The position numbers and the translations under genes were made by a program. Of a stretch of DNA of 64,000 nt, positions 44,801 to 55,861 are shown in pieces (the stretch's first letter is position 1; the number at the start of each line of letters is the position of its first letter). The notes below the pieces were generated by a model, which saw only the letters and a list, made by a program, of their open reading frames with translations, ran no database searches and had not been told where the DNA came from. Origin of the DNA: Muricea muricata (Eukaryota > Cnidaria > Anthozoa > Malacalcyonacea > Plexauridae); assembly GCA_963855995.1 (NCBI GenBank), contig OY979725.1:4402001-4466000 (forward strand). Direction: 5' to 3'.

Positions 44801-47800
44801 CTAACAAGCATTCTTGCCATGAAAATCATGTAAAATATTCACAAACGGGAATATACTAAACGCACCAACGAAAGATCCAATCTGAATACTCATTCCACAC
44901 CAATATAACGCTCTCCTGCTCTCTTCTCGCATAATAACTGATATCGTTAGTCGAATATACGTACCAAACATGCTCGTTGTCAATCCCACCAGAACCTAAA
45001 GTATACAAATTTTTTTTAAATTTTTTGGGTCCGGTATTTGTCAGAGTAGTCGAAAAACGGCTTCTTTTCTTTGTTTTCCTGAACCCACTAGTGATGGTTT
45101 GGCTTATCTACTCATCTACTCTACCAAAATATGTAGTAGACAGTAAGTTACCCTAAAAACATACAGTGAGATTCAGTACTCGTAAAGATATCGATCACGT
45201 GATCATTTCCTGCCAAAAATTTTGTGTTTTCAAAATGGCGATGTTTGTATGAGCAACTAGCAGCTAAATTGAGGAATTGCACCCGGTGACCCGGTGCACA
45301 AACTTGAATTTTTCCGCGTTTGAGGTCTGGACGCTAGTTCTTACCGGAAACCATATCATTAGTCGGAAAAAGTTAATTTAATGAAAGGAGTCGAATTGAT
45401 ACAGCCAATGAATAAAAAAGATGTCAACAATCTGGTAGTCACCACTATCTGCACCTGTATATATTCTTTTGCTATACCTACAAACGGGGCCTTATATATA
45501 AGAGCATGTGCGGCGTTCTTCTTGTCTCACTCATACATGTAAACAACCTTTGCGGAGGAGAGAGCTTCGGATTAATGATTTGGTTTCCGGTAAGAACTAG
45601 CGTCCAGACCTCACACGCGGAAAAATTCAAGATGGTGCACCGGGTGCAATTCCTCAATTTAGCTGTTAGTGTAAGAGCAGCGAACCAATTTTAATTTTTC
45701 ATGTTAAAAAAACAAAAGCGTAACTAATACAAGTTTAAAAGCCAGAAACAGACGACAATTTAAGATAACAAAGTAAAAAAAAAATAATCCGAAAAAAAAC
45801 AACATCTTGAAAACCCAAGATATGGTTTAGTAAAACCATAGTCAATACAGGCATGGTTTGGAAACCTGGCGAACTTCAAAGGGTTTATAAATGGTGAGCT
45901 ACGGTTTTATGTTGAGTTGACTTCACGGTGCATAAGTCTGCATAAACACGAACAAAAAGATAGACAGACCTTGGCCGAGTATCCAGACCATATCTAGATT
46001 GACTTTGGTAAAACATGACACAAATTTAAATGGTTATGTAAATCCATATCTTCGGTTTTTAAGATGTTTTCTTTTTTCGGATTAAGTTTTTTTACTAAAG
46101 GTTTACACTTGAAGAAACTAGTACAAGTACGCTTTGAGTTCAAGTAATATGATCGAAAATTTAGCATTACTTGCTTCAGTTTTTGAAAAATACGACTAAT
46201 AATACCTATGAAATAAACAAAACATTGCACAACGGTTTGAATAAAAGAATTTTATCTTCTCGTGGCTCATATCTTCGAACCGCCGCGTTATATCCTGCAA
46301 TTATGTATTTTCAGTAAAAACGTAATTTGGTGCGCAAAACATGCTTTAATGGCATTGGTTATTATACTAAAGGGGGGTATCACTCGAAAAAAACTGGTAC
46401 ACTTTTGCAGATATCCCAAACAAAAATTCCAAAAACTCTTTAAAAATCCCTTAAAAGTCCCTTTATTCAAATCGTGAAGTTTTTGGAACTGTATAGCATA
46501 TAAACCAATACTCGCATGAGTATTAATTTGAAAACAAATAAAAAATTTGGCGTTACAACATACAAAATAAATAATCAGCATTTTGACATTCTATTCATGC
46601 ATTTTCACCACCTGGATGATTGGACATGGGATTACCTGAGCACAATGGTAACTAAATTATAAAAGGGTGCAAAGCATATTTACTCACAGCAATAATTGCT
46701 CCAGCATGAGACTTGTACAACCAAGGCATTGGGCTTTGACTGGCTAATACAACTTGATAAACAGCAGCACACAAGAATATAAAGGATGCAACAATAAGAG
46801 GTTTCCATGATTTGCTTTTGAACCATATACTGAAAAAGCACATGATGGACGATGTAACTGGTCCCAAAGAAGCAACTAAACAAATCAGTTGGATAAAAAA
46901 TTATTGCTTAACGATATGGATTTAAATATCTATATATGTCAAACTCTATGAACTCTGCACTTTAGCAGCTAGTTGAGTGTTTGAAGGCATTCAGCTTTAT
47001 AAATTGATTCCTTATACAGTCTATAAACACAAAAAAATTTGCATTTGCATGACCAAATGTTGGGCTGGCTTCACCACTGGAGACATGGACACCATGTATA
47101 TATAATATATCATACGTCTACATATCATTCTAAAATCAGGAATGTCTTAGATAAAACTAACTGCTATATGATCAATCATATACCATATAAATTATATACT
47201 CTATAGCCATATATAATCATTTCATTACATTGCAAACTGAGGATGAACTTCCCTCAACGTTTAAAAACTAAGAACACAGTGTAAGACAATGGTATTTTTA
47301 AATTTATCATCATATTTTGTACCAAACAGATTTGTGAAATATGAAGAACAAGGCTACCGATATCTTTTGAAATTGCTTCAAGTGCATTATGGAACTGGTG
47401 TCAACCAGTGTTTCCACTTTCAAAAACTGAAACTTCTTACAAATGTTCAAGAATGAAACGTCAATCAAATTTGCACACAGATGTTTCTGTAATTGATTAA
47501 TCTTAAATCAATTATTGTATTGTCTATTGTTTCATAAAGAGTTTTGAGTCTGTCATGGAATAAGATGGCATGTTAGCAGTGATGTTAAATCCCATATCAC
47601 ACTTGTAAGCATTATTTAACCCAGGTATGATAATTTGCGTGGTACTCCTTACTAAAAGCCTATAAATAGACAAAAGTCATGAACTTTTACTAAAAGCTTT
47701 GTTTCAAAACTTATTGGTTTAAAGTTAGTACTATGTTTCCAGATCAAAACTGTGAAAAATAACAGGTCTAACAACCCCCGCAAAAAACATGCTAAGTATC

Positions 47801-48823
47801 ATGTCATGCAAAATTCATACCCAAATGATAGGACGGCATTCCATAAGGCTCAAATGCATATGGGGACAATGATGGAAGAATACCAAATGTTAAACTGCAC
47901 ACAACTGCTTGGATGACAAAAAGAATGGCTAGTGTGCCACTTGACAAACATGAACTACCAAACTGTACTTCAGGCTCTACTTCTTCACTAATCAACTTTG
48001 TAGTGTCTATTCCATCATTTTGTTGCCCAACAGTGTTTGCTAACACCTCAGCATTGTTCTGCTCCTTCACAGCAAATGGTAGAAAATTCAGTGCAAGAAA
48101 TGCAAAGCCAGAGAATATCATCATTGCTAGCAAAATTAAGAAGTATGTCCTCGCTGAAAACAGTAGGCCAGTATCAGCAGAAGTTGATGTTGAGCTGTTG
48201 TGCATGCCAGTACCATTGGTGTCATTACTACATGCATATCTGGGAGAGCCTTGGATAATAGCAGTTAAACCAGGAAGTAGGCCAGAAAATGACTCACCAA
48301 TGTACAAGGCTGTTAGATAACGTGGGTCGTACATTACCATAAATGTAAGGAAAACAACTGATGATGTACAATCAACTAGCGACAATGTAAAAACCAGAAG
48401 CATTAAAGCAACACTGTGGGGCTTGCCATCAATCGTTGTTGTCTCTTTGAACCATATTGAAAGAAATAAACACGATAAAATACCGATAACAAACAACAAA
48501 TATATTGTTAGTTTGTCAGTGAAAAAACGTGGGCACAGATGGTTAGCCAGCGAGTAAAGAAGAGGCCCAGCAAGTCCCAACTGAATTATCACTACTGTAT
48601 ATGACGCAATTTGCCATTTCTCAGGTGCGTAAAGCACAATGACTGGCATTTCAGACCAGATACCATTGACTGTTATCCACGAACTCAAAGCAAAGCAAGC
48701 AATTAAACTGTATGTTCGCCATGATATATCAGTATTAACTAAAGCGTTCTTTGCTTCACGGTAGCTCGCCACCAAACGATTCATCATGCTCACAGGCGTG
48801 CAGGAAAAATATGATGTACTCAT
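44801..48823 (-). CDS. SLC52A: SLC52-type riboflavin transporter, 3 exons
   Basis: Minus-strand exons 47821-48823, 46688-46875 and 44801-44995 join in frame (1386 nt, 461 aa), near the usual 445-470 aa of the family. SLC52 proteins carry riboflavin across the plasma membrane. Exon 1 has the family hallmark WITVNGIWSEMPVIVL, followed by EKWQIASYTVVIIQLG, and several hydrophobic segments, then a hydrophilic loop (residues ~185-260). Exon 3 has VIMREESRRALYWCGMSIQI and GSFVGAFSIFPFVNIL, close to the conserved LRDLSRSALLWCG and GALLMFPLVNVL segments. Relative to the family, about nine residues at the exon 1/2 junction (around SYHLG/VASLGP) are missing, so a tiny exon may have been overlooked. Start ATG at 48823; MMNRLV, 12 codons in, is an alternative. 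Confidence 0.88.
45261..45665. repeat. MITE, CAGCTAAATTGAGGAATTGC arms
   Basis: About 110-bp arms: CAGCTAAATTGAGGAATTGC, GAATTTTTCCGCG, GGTCTGGACGCTAGTTCTTA, CGGAAACCA and their mirrors ending AGCTG. Left arm has a GACCCGGTG duplication. It is in the last SLC52 intron. Confidence 0.8.
45845..46010. repeat. Dispersed repeat, copy of 10262-10550
   Basis: Shares GAAACCTGGCGAACTTCAAA-like sequence, GAGCTACGGTTTTATGTTGA and GTGCATAAGTCTGCATAAAC with the 10.3-kb copy, but without the interruption. In the last SLC52 intron. Confidence 0.6.
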
Positions 48824-49402
48824 AACATTGGCAGCTATTTATTCAGGGTTCACTGCATGGTTCAATTCTGTTCTTAGAACAGGTGGGAATTTTGTCTGAG
48901 CATGCGCTAGAGTTCGCGCGGTTAACATAAAAGAGACTTGGGAGAAGTAAATTTAGAAATTCGATTCAGGGTTGCCAGCTTGGCGCCAAAAGCGCCAAAT
49001 TTCTCGATTTTGGCTTCTTTCGACACTGTTTGGCTACTAAAAATTTGATTTGGCTTCTCTCTATTTTCTGGCTTCTTTTTGGCTTTTTTTTCAAAAAGAA
49101 AACTTATGTAACTTTTCAAACATAGTCACGCATTCATCAGTATAAGTTGGTTATTTTAGTGTAAACTTTTTCACAAGGATATTTAGTTGGCTAACTTTTG
49201 CTAGTCATGCATATTAATTCAGCTATAATGCATAATTTAGCAGAATTATAATTCTAGTTTGCTACTGTCTTCGTGGACGTCCGACCTTTTGGGAATAAAA
49301 ATTGTTTTTATTTTAATATTTATAACTTTTCAAGTTTTTAAACTTAAAAATTTATTTTCTAAACTCTAAACTGGCTGTTATAAAAGTTTCAAATTAGTAA
49401 AA

Positions 49403-51435
49403 TTGAAGATGAGCTTAAGCAAAGCGACCACGACTGAACGGGGAAACAAATGGAAAAGTCATTACGACTCGGCACGAAAATTCAAGGCTGAATGGCAAAA
49501 GAAATATCCTTGGGTAGAAAAGGCAAAAGATGGTTCGGATGATGCTCACTGCTCGCTTTGTCGACAAAATATCACTCCACGATTATCAAATGTAGACAAA
49601 CACGAACAGACTGTGAAGCACAAAAGACAAGCTAAGTTTGTATCTTGTAATAAAAAGATATCACTGGTTCCCACCAAGGAAGATGAACAGGTAAAAGAAA
49701 TGGAACTACAACTTGCTGTTGGTATAATATGTCACTGCTCAATCATGGCAGTGGACCATCTTGGAGAAATCATGGCGCAACATGGAAAAGGAAGTAAGAT
49801 GGAAAAGATCAAGCTGCATCGAACGAAATGCACCCTGCTCATGAAAAATGTGATTTCCCCTGCTCTGCATAAAGATCTCAGCGCAGATATGGCCGGTCAG
49901 AAGTATTGCGTCATCGTGGATGAATCGACAGATGTTTTCTGCAGCAAACTTCTTTGCGTGGTAATTCGTTACTACAGCAAGTCAGAGAAAAGAATCGTGA
50001 CATCGTTCCTAAGCCTGATACCGGTGGTGAAAGCAACTGGTAATGACCTGTTTGAAGCGCTAAAGAGTTGCCTAGAAGAATCTGGCTTGGATCTGACGAA
50101 TTGTATTGGATATGCGAGCGATGGAGCTTCGGTTATGGTCGGGAAGCATAATTCAGTATGGTCGAGAATTAAAGAAGGATCGCCAAATTGTATCCTGATT
50201 AAATGTATTTGCCATTCCTTAGCACTCTGTATCAAACGCGCCTTCGATAAGATGCCTGCAAACCTTGGTTTTATGCTGACTGAAAGTCCAAAGTGATTCT
50301 CTAAGAGTGGAGTTCGTCGTGACACCTACAAGCAACTCTTCGAGACATTCGAAGGATGCGATGTAGATAGTTCTTCAATACCTCTTCCCTTCGAGAAGTG
50401 CAATCAAACCAGGTGGTTGGTGCGAGGATAAGTAATCTACAATATCTTAGTAAACTGGGAGATATTGAAGACTTACTTTTCCTTGGCCGAATGTGAGGTA
50501 GAAGCGAATGTTCGTTACAAGGCCCGCCTCATCAAAGAAATGCTCAACGATCAAATTAATCAACTGTACTTTCATTTCTTGTCCCCCGTGGTTACCGAGT
50601 TTGAGAGAGTCAATGCATTTTTCAAGCAACTGACACCGAAGCGAACGAGATGGTAAAGGAGCTCAACCTCTATTATAATAGCTTGAGTGGTCGAGCCTAC
50701 GATTCTTCCGGTGTTCCCTTGCCGGCTGATGAAGTTGACTACGGGGCAAAGTTTGTGTTCGAAGCAGCTGCATTACTTCGTAGCCAGAAAAATGATGAAA
50801 ATACTGCTAGAAGAGTTCGCGAAACGTACAGAAGATGCCATTCAATGCTTCTAGAAGCAGCTGCGCAAGTCCAAAAACGCCTTCCATCCTCAAAGGACAT
50901 TTTTCATGGATTATCCCTTCTGCACCCATCTCACATCCTAAACCAAGTTGGGCGTGTTCCTTTGGCTAGCCTTCCAATGCAACATCTTATCAATGAGAAG
51001 ATTGCAGAGATCGATAACTAGTATCGCAGCATTTTGTATGTCGATTGGAAAGAGACTAACGTTTTTAAAGATGGCATTCCTACTGAGGCTGTCAGCTTTT
51101 GGTCTGGTGTGCTGGAATATCAAAACTTGCTTGGGAACAGCACCTATCACGATCTTGCTACCTACGCCCTAGCTTGCCTTGCTACGCCAACAAGCAATGC
51201 AGTGGTTGAGAGAATGTTTTCGTATGTTACGGGAGTCAAGACGAAATCGCGCAACAAGATGAGTTCTTCCTTGCTCGAAGCCATAGTCAGAATCCGCACC
51301 CATCTGTACTTTAGAGGCAAGTGCTGCAAGGACTTTGTGCCAAGCAAAAGAATGCTTGAGCTTTTCACGAAGGACATTTATAAAAACGCGAACAACAGCT
51401 CCTCGGCAGATGATGAAGACGAACTTCCATTCTAG
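49403..51435 (+). pseudogene. hAT transposase, three stops and a frameshift
   Basis: The first segment has a zinc-finger-like CSLCRQNITPRLSNVDKHEQ with a later H, then YCVIVDESTDVFCSKLLCVV (first catalytic Asp region), CIGYASDGASVMVGK and CICHSLALC. Later parts include CNQTRWLVRG and the hAT C-terminal dimerisation region YALACLATPTSNAVVERMFS. Breaks: TGA at 50294, TAA at 50429, a frame change near 50635, and TAG at 51019. Order and content fit a BED/TTF-type hAT transposase of the DUF4371-like lineage. It is not functional. Confidence 0.9.
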
Positions 51436-51746
51436 CTATACACATAAAGACCTGTGACTAAGATGTAGACTGTAAGTCTAAAATTACTGACTATATAGCG
51501 AAAGACTAGCATGTTAAATACAATTAGATGTTTGACGTTTACTAATTACTGGTAGTATCTATATAAATAAACCAGTAGCAGATCATGAATGATGAATTTG
51601 AATTCTGATTCACTTACTGTCACTTGTATGTCAGACTAACCGATTAATATTGGTATATTTCCTATTTTCATCCCAGTCCCCTCTCTAAATTTCGATTTTG
51701 GCTTCTTTTGGCTCAGTTTGGCTGCATTTTACTCATAGATATAGTA

Positions 51747-52633
51747 ATGTACTGCCCCAACTGCAGATTGTATGGGCTTCATAAAACACAATCCTTTCCA
51801 AACCCACTTTTGTAATTTTGTCCAAAATGTTTTTATTAGCAAGCATTTCTGGTGTTAAAAATATGACCTTAAATTTTGTGAGTTCCTCAAGATATGAATT
51901 TTGAACATCACATGGGACTTCACCAGTAATTTTGCATGCTGCAATGTCAAGAGCCAAACATCGACTCAGGAGGTCATTAATTAGTGACAATGTTGGAACT
52001 ACAACAATAGTAGGCTTATCAGCAAGAACAGCAGGAAGCAAAAATGTCAAACTTTTGCCACCACCAGTGCCTAGAACTCCAAGAACATTTTTTTGTCCAT
52101 CGTAGACAATATAATTTCTTTTTGAAGCGGCTTGAAAGACTGATGATGGAAAAAGCAATTCAATGTTGTCTTGATGAGGTGTTCTCGCGAAGTTGTGTCA
52201 GATACGTCGTGGTGAAATACTGCTTGGCGTGTCAAAGGAATGTTTGTGTTTTCGAGACTGTCAGATTCGACATTGCATGTGGAAGTCTCCTTCGCTGGCT
52301 TTTCAATTTTTAAAAGGCTCACGCAGGGTTTACTGTTCACATCGAATACAACAGTAAATACAACAATTTCTTCACTTTCACAGCATTCGCAAACGATTTC
52401 CAGCGGCAACAATCCGGCGTTGAGCTTGAAGCTAAGCCGACCTGCCGCAAAACAAACCCGAATTTCGTCGCTGCTTCAAAACTGCTGCTAGCTTTTAAAT
52501 TTACAAATACATTTGAAGAGCTAACTTTATAATTGGATATTTTATCCTTTTCAAAACACGGAATTCTTTCAATACTTGCCAATATTTCAGTAATTTCGTC
52601 GTCCGAATACGTCGCGCCTATTGCGGCAGCCAT
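51747..52633 (-). pseudogene. RecQ-like DNA helicase fragment, frameshifted and truncated
   Basis: Opens at ATG 52633 (MAAAIGATYSDDEITEILAS). A first frame change near 52430-52400 leads to LPLEIVCECCESEEIVVFTV and then FFHHQSFKPLQKEIILSTMD, the RecQ motif 0 pattern. A second, in the A7 run near 52092, leads to NVLGVLGTGGGKSLTFLLPA (motif I), VVVPTLSLINDLL (Ia), ITGEVP, FLTPEML and IVFYEAHTICSWG (motif II, where RecQ has DEAH-x(2-3)-QWG). The first acid of DEAH is Tyr here. Sequence stops at the end of motif II, so motifs III-VI are lost. Non-functional as it stands. Confidence 0.75.
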
Positions 52634-53160
52634 GTTTTACAACACGCGTTTATAATACCTTACCCTACCCCCATTAGGATTGGTATTTGCAATGCGCAAG
52701 AATGATGCGCAGAACGGTTCAACCATGTCGGGTTTTGGCAGGCATCTCCTCGATTTTTTCTCACCTTCCATGACAGAGATGCCTGCGGAGGAGGCTATAG
52801 TAGAGCTAGATTGCTGACGTATACCTAGCGCGCGTGACCCCCAATAGAAGAATCCAAGATGGCGTCGCAACCGGGCAAAAAAACTAGGAATAGTATTACG
52901 AAAAACAGGTTTTTGGGCTTTTTTGATCGTTTAACTGCTGCGAATCACGTTCAACTGGACTTTTTTGAAAATAAGTCACTATTGCGGAGGTTTTGAACCT
53001 GAAATGAGACGAGTGGGCTAGATTCTTACAAAATTATCGTTCGCTGAAGATTCCAAGGAGTGGACGTTTTGACCGGTTCCGTTAGTTTGCGTGGATTATT
53101 GCACTTTTAACACTTCGAATCACGATCGATCGCGTATATTTAGGAAACGATGTTTATTAT

Positions 53161-54365
53161 CTATGTTTTAATTGTGAAAAGGAAAGCGTTTGCCGAATTT
53201 TATGAAAAAATATCGTGGGTTAATTTCCTCAGTATCAGCAGCTATACGCCGGCTATTATGACTGCACATCCACCTCCACCTGGAAGGTAGAATTTTGTTT
53301 GTTTGTTCATTATGGTTTTTATGAGTTTATGGGAAATGATTGTTTGTGTAGAATCTGCTGACAAAGTAGCACAAATGTAAAAACAAATGATTTAAATAAG
53401 TATGAACGAAACCCATGTTTCCAATTGGTTTCTATTGATTTATGATTATTGATATCAATAACATATAATTTGTGTAAATCTGAGAAGCTAAGCATAGTTT
53501 TAGAGACTCATGATATTATTAAAGTGTATGTGAACATGCATGGGGCTTGATAACATGCATGAATCAAATTAACATTTAATATACTTGAAGCAAAGATCTA
53601 TTAAAATGTTAAATGACCAGGGTTTGTGTCATCAAAACTCAGAAAGTGTCTGGTATTATAAATTATAGATGTACAGCTTAATAAAGTTCAAAATACATAT
53701 TGCTGGTTGCCAATGTGCTTCTGATTTTGCTCAAAATCAATTACAATATTGAAATCTGCACATGAAAATCTCACCATTTGTCAACAAGCTGTGCCTGTGA
53801 CAAATGTGTTGCAAAGATGAAAACAAGTTGTGAAATGCTGTAATTTTTTAAAGCTCCTGTAAGCTTGTTAACAAGACATTTATAAATGCTTGTAAATGTG
53901 TGGGAATGTAAACACAGTTTTTGCAAAACATTATTATAAAATCAGATATTCTTTAGGATTGCTATAGAGATAATTAAGCAATATAACTTGCTACAGAGAT
54001 AATTAAGCAATATAACTTGCTACAGAGATAATTAAGTAACATTGACTTCTGCCTATAGATATCAATTTTCATTTGTAATAAATATGACATCTCTGCAAGC
54101 CCAAAGCAGAACCCTGCATGTCCATTATTACCTTATCCCAACTTAAAGTCAATCATGCTGCCTCCTGCAAAACTTGTAGTGTACCAGTACTGAAGGACTT
54201 TACGCAGATGTTCAATTTCACATTTAATACTAAGCAAAAATCAAAATAACACTCAAAATCAAAATCACTAGAAGTAGTAATTTGCAAAAAAGTTAAATTT
54301 ACTACAAGAACATACTAAACAACCAGTTGTCTACTCCAGAAGTCTTTAACGAACGATATTTGATA
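53161..54365. other. Non-coding centre of the nested element
   Basis: AT-rich, no ORF of interest. Three direct copies of a ~30-bp unit (GCTACAGAGATAATTAAGCA/TATAACTT) are at about 53955-54040. Confidence 0.55.
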
Positions 54366-55861
54366 TATGATAAACATCGTTTTCTAAATATATGCGATCG
54401 GTCGTGATTCGAAGTGTTAAAAGTCCAATAATCCACGCAAACTAACGAAACCGGTCAAAACGTCCACTCCTTGAAATCTTTATCGAACGATAATTTTGTA
54501 AGAATCCAGCCCACTCTTCTCATTTTGCGCTCAAAACCTCCGCAATAGTGATCTATTTTCAAAAAAGTCCAGTTGAAGGTGATTCGCAGCAGTTAAACCA
54601 TCAAAATAGATCAAAAACCTGTTTTTTGTAATACAATTCCTAATGTTTTTGCCCGGTTGCGACGCCATCTTGGATTCTTCTATTGGGCGTCACGCGCGCT
54701 AGGTATACGTCAGCATCTAGGTCTACTATATCTATGATTTTACTATGCGTTTGGCTTTTTTCGGCCCAGGCCACCTGGCAACCCTGATTCGATTTTTGAG
54801 CGTTTTAGGTGGATTTTTGACCTCGTTTTTTCTTCCAACCCAGTTTTTATTAATTTATTGAATTATTGGGAAGGCTAGGAAGGTATGAGAACGTTCGGAG
54901 GCTAAAAAAATATAAAAATGCAACTTTTGCGTAACCTTATACATTCGAACGGCCTCGGATTCCCACGGAAATAGCTAATAGTTCCTCCTAGCCCGAATTT
55001 TGAGGTGAACGAATTATCTCCCAAAATAAGTGTTTCAAGCAGCAGTTTTAACCATATTTCGTTTTGAGGCACTCGACTAGATTTTGAAGTATTTTAATTT
55101 TTGTGATTTTATTGTTTGATCTTCACCCCCATAAGTCACCCTGTATTAAAGTGAAGGGAGAGGGAAATATATTTGCATGATTTCAAAACTATTCACATTT
55201 TCTGAATCAATAGACTCCAGTATTTCAAGTGATATGCTTTAACGAACAGGTATGGCAAAAACATGTCATTTCTAGTGGAATATTCAGAGGTACCTAGTGG
55301 GTCTAATACAGACTATGTCAGACAGTGGTGCCGTTTTCGTTATCAACCCGAATTTTTACATCAAAAATACTTTGATTAGTGCAGTAAGAAAGCTTTGAAG
55401 ATTGATTTAGACATGCTTTCGTTTTGAGGCTCTCCACTAGATTTTTTACAATCTTGAGTTGAATATTTAGCCCCACAGAATAATTTGATTGGTCGTTATT
55501 ATTTCATGAGCGTTGCGTGTCGCGGAAATCTAATAATAATAATATAAACCGGAAAACCGGAACCTCTTGGACTGTTTTCATTATTGGTTTCGACATTTTT
55601 GTTTTCCTCCAGACGATCCTTATTACGAGGCATCTTGCAAAATTGAGCAGTTGCAAAGCCATTTGTTGAGACCAGTGGTTGAGACAATAACAAAAGAAAG
55701 AGAAAAGTGTTGTCATGCGTTGAATTATCGTTCATGTACTGCTTGACACCCAATTAAATTTTGTCTTTGCAATATCCATCACAGCTACTTGCCTGTGCAC
55801 GCAGGAAATCTGAGGAACATTTTGGAGATCTTTCCTGCATTTCACAGTACGCATACACAAA

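Larger units (their letters stand above)
51734..54736. mobile_element. Nested DNA element with 8-bp TSD carrying a RecQ-like gene
   Basis: Perfect 13-bp inverted ends CATAGATATAGTA (51734-51746) and TACTATATCTATG (54724-54736), flanked by ATTTTACT on both sides (51726-51733, 54737-54744) inside the hAT element. Left third: minus-strand RecQ-like pseudogene. Right two thirds: a pair of inverted arms (about 52795-53160 and 54366-54736) around 1.2 kb of AT-rich non-coding DNA. 8-bp TSD with CA ends fits hAT-like, P-like or Zisupton-like elements; no transposase was recognised, so class is open. Confidence 0.85.
48967..54786. mobile_element. hAT transposon with 8-bp TSD, interrupted by a nested element
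   Basis: Ends CAGGGTTGCCAG and CTGGCAACCCTG are 12-bp inverted repeats; both sides carry ATTCGATT (48959-48966 and 54787-54794). Subterminal TTTTGGCTTCTTT motifs occur near both ends. A decayed hAT transposase lies at 49403-51435 on the plus strand. Removing the nested element at 51734-54736 and one TSD leaves about 2.8 kb, a normal hAT size. It lies 144 bp upstream of the SLC52 start codon. Confidence 0.95.

Noticed and set aside
47040-47110. Micro-exon of SLC52 between exons 1 and 2
   Set aside because: A candidate near an AG and GTCATG site does not preserve frame; the 9-residue gap was left open.
53955-54040. Short direct repeats as a regulatory array
   Set aside because: Three imperfect copies in AT-rich non-coding DNA; nothing ties them to a function.
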